Origin: Crossaster papposus
Lineage: Eukaryota; Echinodermata; Asteroidea; Velatida; Solasteridae
Assembly: GCA_037893245.1 (NCBI GenBank)
Contig: JBAIAA010001627.1
Location: 17,877 to 81,876 of the forward strand
Direction of reading: 5' to 3'
Length of the DNA stretch: 64,000 nucleotides
Position numbers and translations under genes: made by a program. Below the pieces are notes generated by a model. The model did no database searches. It saw only the letters and a program-made list of their open reading frames with translations, and had not been told where the DNA came from. Positions 24,601-34,807 of the stretch are shown piece by piece; the stretch's first letter is position 1, and each line of letters starts with the position of its first letter.

Positions 24601-27600
24601 AGTGTGCATAAGAAATATGTAAAGGGAAAGAAGTGTGCATAAGAAATATGTAAAGGGAAAGAAGTGTGCATAAGAAATATGTAAAGGGAAAGAAGTGTGC
24701 ATAAGAAATATGTAAAGGGAAAGAAGTGTGCATAAGAAATATGTAAAGGGAAAGAAGTGTGCATAAGAAATATGTAAAGGGAAAGAAGTGTGCATAAGAA
24801 ATATGTAAAGGGAAAGAAGTGTGCATAAGAAATATGTAAAGGGAAAGAAGTGTGCATAAGAAATATGTAAAGGGAAAGAAGTGTGCATAAGAAATATGTA
24901 AAGGGAAAGAAGTGTGCATAAGAAATATGTAAAGGGAAAGAAGTGTGCATAAGAAATATGTAAAGGGAAAGAAGTGTGCATAAGAAATATGTAAAGGGAA
25001 AGAAGTGTGCATAAGAAATATGTAAAGGGAAAGAAGTGTGCATAAGAAATATGTAAAGGGAAAGAAGTGTGCATAAGAAATATGTAAAGGGAAAGAAGTG
25101 TGCATAAGAAATATGTAAAGGGAAAGAAGTGTGCATAAGAAATATGTAAAGGGAAAGAAGTGTGCATAAGAAATATGTAAAGGGAAAGAAGTGTGCATAA
25201 GAAATATGTAAAGGGAAAGAAGTGTGCATAAGAAATATGTAAAGGGAAAGAAGTGTGCATAAGAAATATGTAAAGGGAAAGAAGTGTGCATAAGAAATAT
25301 GTAAAGGGAAAGAAGTGTGCATAAGAAATATGTAAAGGGAAAGAAGTGTGCATAAGAAATATGTAAAGGGAAAGAAGTGTGCATAAGAAATATGTAAAGG
25401 GAAAGAAGTGTGCATAAGAAATATGTAAAGGGAAAGAAGTGTGCATAAGAAATATGTAAAGGGAAAGAAGTGTGCATAAGAAATATGTAAAGGGAAAGAA
25501 GTGTGCATAAGAAATATGTAAAGGGAAAGAAGTGTGCATAAGAAATATGTAAAGGGAAAGAAGTGTGCATAAGAAATATGTAAAGGGAAAGAAGTGTGCA
25601 TAAGAAATATGTAAAGGGAAAGAAGTGTGCATAAGAAATATGTAAAGGGAAAGAAGTGTGCATAAGAAATATGTAAAGGGAAAGAAGTGTGCATAAGAAA
25701 TATGTAAAGGGAAAGAAGTGTGCATAAGAAATATGTAAAGGGAAAGAAGTGTGCATAAGAAATATGTAAAGGGAAAGAAGTGTGCATAAGAAATATGTAA
25801 AGGGAAAGAAGTGTGCATAAGAAATATGTAAAGGGAAAGAAGTGTGCATAAGAAATATGTAAAGGGAAAGAAGTGTGCATAAGAAATATGTAAAGGGAAA
25901 GAAGTGTGCATAAGAAATATGTAAAGGGAAAGAAGTGTGCATAAGAAATATGTAAAGGGAAAGAAGTGTGCATAAGAAATATGTAAAGGGAAAGAAGTGT
26001 GCATAAGAAATATGTAAAGGGAAAGAAGTGTGCATAAGAAATATGTAAAGGGAAAGAAGTGTGCATAAGAAATATGTAAAGGGAAAGAAGTGTGCATAAG
26101 AAATATGTAAAGGGAAAGAAGTGTGCATAAGAAATATGTAAAGGGAAAGAAGTGTGCATAAGAAATATGTAAAGGGAAAGAAGTGTGCATAAGAAATATG
26201 TAAAGGGAAAGAAGTGTGCATAAGAAATATGTAAAGGGAAAGAAGTGTGCATAAGAAATATGTAAAGGGAAAGAAGTGTGCATAAGAAATATGTAAAGGG
26301 AAAGAAGTGTGCATAAGAAATATGTAAAGGGAAAGAAGTGTGCATAAGAAATATGTAAAGGGAAAGAAGTGTGCATAAGAAATATGTAAAGGGAAAGAAG
26401 TGTGCATAAGAAATATGTAAAGGGAAAGAAGTGTGCATAAGAAATATGTAAAGGGAAAGAAGTGTGCATAAGAAATATGTAAAGGGAAAGAAGTGTGCAT
26501 AAGAAATATGTAAAGGGAAAGAAGTGTGCATAAGAAATATGTAAAGGGAAAGAAGTGTGCATAAGAAATATGTAAAGGGAAAGAAGTGTGCATAAGAAAT
26601 ATGTAAAGGGAAAGAAGTGTGCATAAGAAATATGTAAAGGGAAAGAAGTGTGCATAAGAAATATGTAAAGGGAAAGAAGTGTGCATAAGAAATATGTAAA
26701 GGGAAAGAAGTGTGCATAAGAAATATGTAAAGGGAAAGAAGTGTGCATAAGAAATATGTAAAGGGAAAGAAGTGTGCATAAGAAATATGTAAAGGGAAAG
26801 AAGTGTGCATAAGAAATATGTAAAGGGAAAGAAGTGTGCATAAGAAATATGTAAAGGGAAAGAAGTGTGCATAAGAAATATGTAAAGGGAAAGAAGTGTG
26901 CATAAGAAATATGTAAAGGGAAAGAAGTGTGCATAAGAAATATGTAAAGGGAAAGAAGTGTGCATAAGAAATATGTAAAGGGAAAGAAGTGTGCATAAGA
27001 AATATGTAAAGGGAAAGAAGTGTGCATAAGAAATATGTAAAGGGAAAGAAGTGTGCATAAGAAATATGTAAAGGGAAAGAAGTGTGCATAAGAAATATGT
27101 AAAGGGAAAGAAGTGTGCATAAGAAATATGTAAAGGGAAAGAAGTGTGCATAAGAAATATGTAAAGGGAAAGAAGTGTGCATAAGAAATATGTAAAGGGA
27201 AAGAAGTGTGCATAAGAAATATGTAAAGGGAAAGAAGTGTGCATAAGAAATATGTAAAGGGAAAGAAGTGTGCATAAGAAATATGTAAAGGGAAAGAAGT
27301 GTGCATAAGAAATATGTAAAGGGAAAGAAGTGTGCATAAGAAATATGTAAAGGGAAAGAAGTGTGCATAAGAAATATGTAAAGGGAAAGAAGTGTGCATA
27401 AGAAATATGTAAAGGGAAAGAAGTGTGCATAAGAAATATGTAAAGGGAAAGAAGTGTGCATAAGAAATATGTAAAGGGAAAGAAGTGTGCATAAGAAATA
27501 TGTAAAGGGAAAGAAGTGTGCATAAGAAATATGTAAAGGGAAAGAAGTGTGCATAAGAAATATGTAAAGGGAAAGAAGTGTGCATAAGAAATATGTAAAG

Positions 27601-29038
27601 GGAAAGAAGTGTGCATAAGAAATATGTAAAGGGAAAGAAGTGTGCATAAGAAATATGTAAAGGGAAAGAAGTGTGCATAAGAAATATGTAAAGGGAAAGA
27701 AGTGTGCATAAGAAATATGTAAAGGGAAAGAAGTGTGCATAAGAAATATGTAAAGGGAAAGAAGTGTGCATAAGAAATATGTAAAGGGAAAGAAGTGTGC
27801 ATAAGAAATATGTAAAGGGAAAGAAGTGTGCATAAGAAATATGTAAAGGGAAAGAAGTGTGCATAAGAAATATGTAAAGGGAAAGAAGTGTGCATAAGAA
27901 ATATGTAAAGGGAAAGAAGTGTGCATAAGAAATATGTAAAGGGAAAGAAGTGTGCATAAGAAATATGTAAAGGGAAAGAAGTGTGCATAAGAAATATGTA
28001 AAGGGAAAGAAGTGTGCATAAGAAATATGTAAAGGGAAAGAAGTGTGCATAAGAAATATGTAAAGGGAAAGAAGTGTGCATAAGAAATATGTAAAGGGAA
28101 AGAAGTGTGCATAAGAAATATGTAAAGGGAAAGAAGTGTGCATAAGAAATATGTAAAGGGAAAGAAGTGTGCATAAGAAATATGTAAAGGGAAAGAAGTG
28201 TGCATAAGAAATATGTAAAGGGAAAGAAGTGTGCATAAGAAATATGTAAAGGGAAAGAAGTGTGCATAAGAAATATGTAAAGGGAAAGAAGTGTGCATAA
28301 GAAATATGTAAAGGGAAAGAAGTGTGCATAAGAAATATGTAAAGGGAAAGAAGTGTGCATAAGAAATATGTAAAGGGAAAGAAGTGTGCATAAGAAATAT
28401 GTAAAGGGAAAGAAGTGTGCATAAGAAATATGTAAAGGGAAAGAAGTGTGCATAAGAAATATGTAAAGGGAAAGAAGTGTGCATAAGAAATATGTAAAGG
28501 GAAAGAAGTGTGCATAAGAAATATGTAAAGGGAAAGAAGTGTGCATAAGAAATATGTAAAGGGAAAGAAGTGTGCATAAGAAATATGTAAAGGGAAAGAA
28601 GTGTGCATAAGAAATATGTAAAGGGAAAGAAGTGTGCATAAGAAATATGTAAAGGGAAAGAAGTGTGCATAAGAAATATGTAAAGGGAAAGAAGTGTGCA
28701 TAAGAAATATGTAAAGGGAAAGAAGTGTGCATAAGAAATATGTAAAGGGAAAGAAGTGTGCATAAGAAATATGTAAAGGGAAAGAAGTGTGCATAAGAAA
28801 TATGTAAAGGGAAAGAAGTGTGCATAAGAAATATGTAAAGGGAAAGAAGTGTGCATAAGAAATATGTAAAGGGAAAGAAGTGTGCATAAGAAATATGTAA
28901 AGGGAAAGAAGTGTGCATAAGAAATATGTAAAGGGAAAGAAGTGTGCATAAGAAATATGTAAAGGGAAAGAAGTGTGCATAAGAAATATGTAAAGGGAAA
29001 GAAGTGTGCATAAGAAATATGTAAAGGGAAAGAAGTGT
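21661..29038 (+). repeat. Near-identical monomer run
   Basis: Exactly 238 monomers by length, with no variant seen by eye. The size is close to that of the 240-monomer run before it, and each run ends in a damaged unit. No gene or other element is visible. Confidence 0.93.
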
Positions 29039-29097
29039 GCATAAGAAATATGTAAAGGAAGAAGTGAGCATAAGAATATGTAAAGGGAAAGAAGTGT
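29039..29097 (+). repeat. Damaged monomer pair (29 + 30 bp)
   Basis: The first unit lost two bases (AAAGGAAGAAG) and has T to A near its end (GTGAGC). The second lost one A (AAGAATATG). Three bases are missing in total. Confidence 0.82.
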
Positions 29098-29469
29098 GCA
29101 TAAGAAATATGTAAAGGGAAAGAAGTGTGCATAAGAAATATGTAAAGGGAAAGAAGTGTGCATAAGAAATATGTAAAGGGAAAGAAGTGTGCATAAGAAA
29201 TATGTAAAGGGAAAGAAGTGTGCATAAGAAATATGTAAAGGGAAAGAAGTGTGCATAAGAAATATGTAAAGGGAAAGAAGTGTGCATAAGAAATATGTAA
29301 AGGGAAAGAAGTGTGCATAAGAAATATGTAAAGGGAAAGAAGTGTGCATAAGAAATATGTAAAGGGAAAGAAGTGTGCATAAGAAATATGTAAAGGGAAA
29401 GAAGTGTGCATAAGAAATATGTAAAGGGAAAGAAGTGTGCATAAGAAATATGTAAAGGGAAAGAAGTGT

Positions 29470-29510
29470 GCATAAGAATAAGAAAGCAATATGTAAAGGG
29501 AAAGAAGTGT
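29470..29510 (+). repeat. 41-bp monomer with a 10-bp insertion
   Basis: The unit reads GCATAAGAATAAGAAAGCAA before rejoining the consensus at TATG. The extra ten bases look like a partial duplication of ATAAGAA. It lies 12 regular monomers after the damaged pair at 29039-29097. Confidence 0.82.
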
Positions 29511-31680
29511 GCATAAGAAATATGTAAAGGGAAAGAAGTGTGCATAAGAAATATGTAAAGGGAAAGAAGTGTGCATAAGAAATATGTAAAGGGAAAGAAG
29601 TGTGCATAAGAAATATGTAAAGGGAAAGAAGTGTGCATAAGAAATATGTAAAGGGAAAGAAGTGTGCATAAGAAATATGTAAAGGGAAAGAAGTGTGCAT
29701 AAGAAATATGTAAAGGGAAAGAAGTGTGCATAAGAAATATGTAAAGGGAAAGAAGTGTGCATAAGAAATATGTAAAGGGAAAGAAGTGTGCATAAGAAAT
29801 ATGTAAAGGGAAAGAAGTGTGCATAAGAAATATGTAAAGGGAAAGAAGTGTGCATAAGAAATATGTAAAGGGAAAGAAGTGTGCATAAGAAATATGTAAA
29901 GGGAAAGAAGTGTGCATAAGAAATATGTAAAGGGAAAGAAGTGTGCATAAGAAATATGTAAAGGGAAAGAAGTGTGCATAAGAAATATGTAAAGGGAAAG
30001 AAGTGTGCATAAGAAATATGTAAAGGGAAAGAAGTGTGCATAAGAAATATGTAAAGGGAAAGAAGTGTGCATAAGAAATATGTAAAGGGAAAGAAGTGTG
30101 CATAAGAAATATGTAAAGGGAAAGAAGTGTGCATAAGAAATATGTAAAGGGAAAGAAGTGTGCATAAGAAATATGTAAAGGGAAAGAAGTGTGCATAAGA
30201 AATATGTAAAGGGAAAGAAGTGTGCATAAGAAATATGTAAAGGGAAAGAAGTGTGCATAAGAAATATGTAAAGGGAAAGAAGTGTGCATAAGAAATATGT
30301 AAAGGGAAAGAAGTGTGCATAAGAAATATGTAAAGGGAAAGAAGTGTGCATAAGAAATATGTAAAGGGAAAGAAGTGTGCATAAGAAATATGTAAAGGGA
30401 AAGAAGTGTGCATAAGAAATATGTAAAGGGAAAGAAGTGTGCATAAGAAATATGTAAAGGGAAAGAAGTGTGCATAAGAAATATGTAAAGGGAAAGAAGT
30501 GTGCATAAGAAATATGTAAAGGGAAAGAAGTGTGCATAAGAAATATGTAAAGGGAAAGAAGTGTGCATAAGAAATATGTAAAGGGAAAGAAGTGTGCATA
30601 AGAAATATGTAAAGGGAAAGAAGTGTGCATAAGAAATATGTAAAGGGAAAGAAGTGTGCATAAGAAATATGTAAAGGGAAAGAAGTGTGCATAAGAAATA
30701 TGTAAAGGGAAAGAAGTGTGCATAAGAAATATGTAAAGGGAAAGAAGTGTGCATAAGAAATATGTAAAGGGAAAGAAGTGTGCATAAGAAATATGTAAAG
30801 GGAAAGAAGTGTGCATAAGAAATATGTAAAGGGAAAGAAGTGTGCATAAGAAATATGTAAAGGGAAAGAAGTGTGCATAAGAAATATGTAAAGGGAAAGA
30901 AGTGTGCATAAGAAATATGTAAAGGGAAAGAAGTGTGCATAAGAAATATGTAAAGGGAAAGAAGTGTGCATAAGAAATATGTAAAGGGAAAGAAGTGTGC
31001 ATAAGAAATATGTAAAGGGAAAGAAGTGTGCATAAGAAATATGTAAAGGGAAAGAAGTGTGCATAAGAAATATGTAAAGGGAAAGAAGTGTGCATAAGAA
31101 ATATGTAAAGGGAAAGAAGTGTGCATAAGAAATATGTAAAGGGAAAGAAGTGTGCATAAGAAATATGTAAAGGGAAAGAAGTGTGCATAAGAAATATGTA
31201 AAGGGAAAGAAGTGTGCATAAGAAATATGTAAAGGGAAAGAAGTGTGCATAAGAAATATGTAAAGGGAAAGAAGTGTGCATAAGAAATATGTAAAGGGAA
31301 AGAAGTGTGCATAAGAAATATGTAAAGGGAAAGAAGTGTGCATAAGAAATATGTAAAGGGAAAGAAGTGTGCATAAGAAATATGTAAAGGGAAAGAAGTG
31401 TGCATAAGAAATATGTAAATGGAAAGAAGTGTGCATAAGAAATATGTAAAGGGAAAGAAGTGTGCATAAGAAATATGTAAAGGGAAAGAAGTGTGCATAA
31501 GAAATATGTAAAATGAAAGAAGTGTGCATAAGAAATATGTAAAGGGAAAGAAGTGTGCATAAGAAATATGTAAAGGGAAAGAAGTGTGCATAAGAAATAT
31601 GTAAAGGGAAAGAAGTGTGCATAAGAAATATGTAAAGGGAAAGAAGTTTGCATAAGAAATATGTAAAGGGAAAGAAGTGT
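29511..31680 (+). repeat. Monomer run grading into the mosaic zone
   Basis: Seventy monomers by length. The first 1.9 kb is consensus. Variants then appear: AAATGG at 31420, AAAATG near 31513 and AAGTTTGC at 31648. The AAGTTTGC variant stands one monomer before the first 376-bp module, the same place it holds in front of later beta and gamma modules. Confidence 0.9.
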
Positions 31681-33528
31681 GCATAAGAAATAAACACATG
31701 ATGTCGGGACAAGCCCTCGAGTTAAATATGTAAAGGGAAAGAAGTGTGCATAAGAAATAATAAAGGGAAATAAGTGTGCATAAGAAATATGTAAAGGGAA
31801 CGAAGTGTGCATAAGAAATATGTAAAGGGAAAGAAGTGTGCATAAGAAATATGTAAAGGGAAAGAAGTGTGCATAAGAAATATGTAAAGGGAAATAAGTG
31901 TGCATAAGAAATATGTAAAGGGAAAGAAGTGTGCATAAGAAATATGTAAAGGGAAAGAAGTGTGCATAAGAAATATGTAAAGGGAAAGAAGTGTGCATAA
32001 GAAATATGTAAAGGGAAAGAAGTTTGCATAAGAAATATGTAAAGGGAAAGAAGTGTGCATAAGAAATAAACACATGATGTCGGGACAAGCCCTCGAGTTA
32101 AATATGTAAAGGGAAAGAAGTGTGCATAAGAAATAATAAAGGGAAAGAAGTGTGCATAAGAAATATGTAAAGGGAAATAAGTGTGCATAAGAAATATGTA
32201 AAGGGAAAGAAGTGTGCATATGAAATATGTAAAGGGAAATAAGTGTGCATAAGAAATATGTAAAGGGAAAGAAGTGTGCATAAGAAATATGTAAAGGGAA
32301 AGAAGTGTGCATAAGAAATATGTAAAGGGAAATAAGTGTGCATAAGAAATATGTAAAGGGAAAGAAGTGTGCATAAGAAATATGTAAAGGGAAAGAAGTG
32401 TGCATAAGAAATATGTAAAGGGAAAGAAGTGTGCATAAGAAATATGTAAAGGGAAAGAAGTGTGCATAAGAAATATGTAAAGGGAAAGAAGTGTGCATAA
32501 GAAATATGTAAAGGGAAAGAAGTGTGCATAAGAAATATGTAAAGGGAAAGAAGTGTGCATAAGAAATATGTAAAGGGAAAGAAGTGTGCATAAGAAATAT
32601 GTAAAGGGAAAGAAGTGTGCATAAAAAAATATGTAAAGGGAAAGAAGTGTGCATAAGAAATATGTAAAGGGAAAGAAGTGTGCATGAGAAATATGTAAAG
32701 GGAACGAAGTGTGCATAAGAAATATGTAAAGGGAAAGAAGTGTGCATAAGAAATATGTAAAGGGAAAGAAGTGTGCATAAGAAATATGTAAATGGAAAGA
32801 AGTGTGCATAAGAAATATGTAAAGGGAAAGAAGTGTGCATAAGAAATATGTAGAGGGAAAGAAGTGTGCATAAGAAATATGTAAAGGGAAAGAAGTGTGC
32901 ATAAGAAATATGTAAAGGGAAAGAAGTGTGCATAAGAAATATGTAAAGGGAAAGAAGTGTGCATAAGAAATATGTAAAGGAAAAGAAGTGTGCATAAGAA
33001 ATATGTAAAGGGAAAGAAGTGTGCATAAGAAATATGTAAAGGGAAAGAAGTGTGCATAAGAAATATGTAAAGGGAAAGAAGTGTGCATAAGAAATATGTA
33101 AAGGGAAAGAAGTGTGCATAAGAAATATGTAAAGGGAAAGAAGTGTGCATAAGAAATATGTAAAGGGAAAGAAGTGTGCATAAGAAATAAACACATGATG
33201 TGGGAACAAGCCCTCGAGTTAAATATGTAAAGGGAAAGAAGTGTGCATAAGAAATAAACACATGATGTGGGAACAAGCCCTCGAGTTAAATATGTAAAGG
33301 GAAAGAAGTGTGCATAAGAAATATGTAAAGGGAAAGAAGAGTGCATAAGAAATATGTAAAGGGAAAGAAGTGTGCATAAGAAATATGTAAAGGGAAAGAA
33401 GTGTGCATAAGAAATATGTAAAGGGAAAGAAGTGTGCATGAGAAATATGTAAAGGGAAAGAAGTGTGCATAAGAAATATGTAAAGGGAAAGAAGTGTGCA
33501 TAAGAAATATGTAAAGGGAAAGAAGTGT
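31681..33528 (+). repeat. Higher-order block 1: beta, gamma, then tail with two class G 67-mers
   Basis: The beta module (376 bp) starts at 31681, with its class C insert at 31691-31726, a 30-mer at 31748-31777 and then a GGGAACGAAG monomer. The gamma module starts at 32057 (insert 32067-32102) and carries the GCATATGAAA marker. Gamma and its tail span 1121 bp, which equals 67 + 30 + 32 + 32x31; the 32-mer reads GCATAAAAAAATATG near 32619. Two class G 67-mers follow (inserts 33188-33223 and 33255-33290). Seven monomers then lead to the next block, the first with AAGAAGAGTGC. No alpha module precedes beta here. Confidence 0.93.
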
Positions 33529-34807
33529 GCATAAGAAATAAACACATGATGTCGGGACAAGCCCTCGAGTTAAATATGTAAAGGGAAAGAAGTGTGCATA
33601 AGAAATAATAAAGGGAAATAAGTGTGCATACGAAATATGTAAAGGGAAATAAGTGTGCATAAGAAATATGTAAAGGGAAAGAAGTGTGCATAAGAAATAT
33701 GTAAAGGGAAAGAAGTGTGCATAAGAAATATGTAAAGGGAAATAAGTGTGCATAAGAAATATGTAAAGGGAAAGAAGTGTGCATAAGAAATATGTAAAGG
33801 GAAAGAAGTGTGCATAAGAAATATGTAAAGGGAAAGAAGTGTGCATAAGAAATATGTAAAGGGAAAGAAGTTTGCATAAGAAATATGTAAAGGGAAAGAA
33901 GTGTGCATAAGAAATAAACACATGATGTCGGGACAAGCCCTCGAGTTAAATATGTAAAGGGAAAGAAGTGTGCATAAGAAATAATAAAGGGAAATAAGTG
34001 TGCATAAGAAATATGTAAAGGGAACGAAGTGTGCATAAGAAATATGTAAAGGGAAAGAAGTGTGCATAGGAAATATGTAAATGGAAAGAAGTGTGCATAA
34101 GAAATATGTAAAGGGAAATAAGTGTGCATAAGAAATATGTAAAGGGAAAGAAGTGTGCATAAGAAATATGTAAAGGGAAAGAAGTGTGCATAAGAAATAT
34201 GTAAAGGGAAAGAAGTGTGCATAATAAATATGTAAAGGGAAAGAAGTGTGCATAAGAAATATGTAAAGGGAAAGAAGTGTGCATAAGAAATATGTAAAGG
34301 GAAAGAAGTGTGCATAAGAAATATGTAAAGGGAAAGAAGTTTGCATAAGAAATATGTAAAGGGAAAGAAGTGTGCATAAGAAATATGTAAAGGGAAAGAA
34401 GTGTGCATAAGAAATATGTAAAGGGAAAGAAGTGTGCATAAGAAATATGTAAAGGGAAAGAAGTGTGCATAAGAAATATGTAAAGGGAAAGAAGTGTGCA
34501 TAAGAAATATGTAAAGGGAAAGAAGTGTGCATAGGAAATATGTAAAGGGAAAGAAGTGTGCATAAGAAATATGTAAAGGGAAAGAAGTGTGCATAAGAAA
34601 TATGTAAAGGGAAAGAAGAGTGCATAAGAAATATGTAAAGGGAAAGAAGTGTGCATAAGAAATATGTAAAGGGAAAGAAGTGTGCATAAGAAATATGTAA
34701 AGGGAAAGAAGTGTGCATAAGAAATATGTAAAGGGAAAGAAGTGTGCATAAGAAATATGTAAAGGGAAAGAAGTGTGCATAAGAAATATGTAAAGGGAAA
34801 GAAGTGT
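33529..34807 (+). repeat. Higher-order block 2: alpha, then beta with 903-bp interval
   Basis: The alpha module (376 bp) has its class C insert at 33539-33574, then a 30-mer with AAATAAG and a GCATACGAAA monomer. Beta begins at 33905 (insert 33915-33950) with the GGGAACGAAG marker and runs on for 903 bp, exactly 67 + 30 + 26x31. Gamma is absent. Tail variants include GCATAGGAAA, AAGAAGAGTGC and GCATAATAAA. Confidence 0.92.

Noticed and set aside
2423-31680. The uniform runs as certain assembly collapse or artificial sequence
   Set aside because: Recently amplified satellites can be this uniform. Without reads I cannot decide, so it is listed as a question and not as a conclusion.
31701-31711. 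CACATGATGTG palindrome in the insert as a terminator hairpin or operator
   Set aside because: The arms are only 5 bp with a 1-base centre, too tight for a hairpin, and there is no gene beside it. No regulatory claim is justified.
6648-31712. A giant minus-strand protein gene (8,354 codons), and many similar shorter frames across 6.6-64 kb
   Set aside because: The frames exist because the monomer has no stop on the minus strand in any frame. Apparent starts are TTG inside the insert or ATG inside the monomer. Point variants (TATTTAAAGG, TATCTAAAG, GAACTATG, GCATCAGAAA) and 1-bp indels make stops or shifts freely, so there is no sign of selection for coding. The predicted product would be a monotonous hydrophobic repeat.
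31691-31726. The 36-bp insert as a transposon or miniature inverted-repeat element
   Set aside because: It is too short, has no terminal inverted repeats, and occurs only at one monomer position. The AAATA flanks could be a 5-bp target duplication but equally a chance microhomology, so I report it only as an observation.
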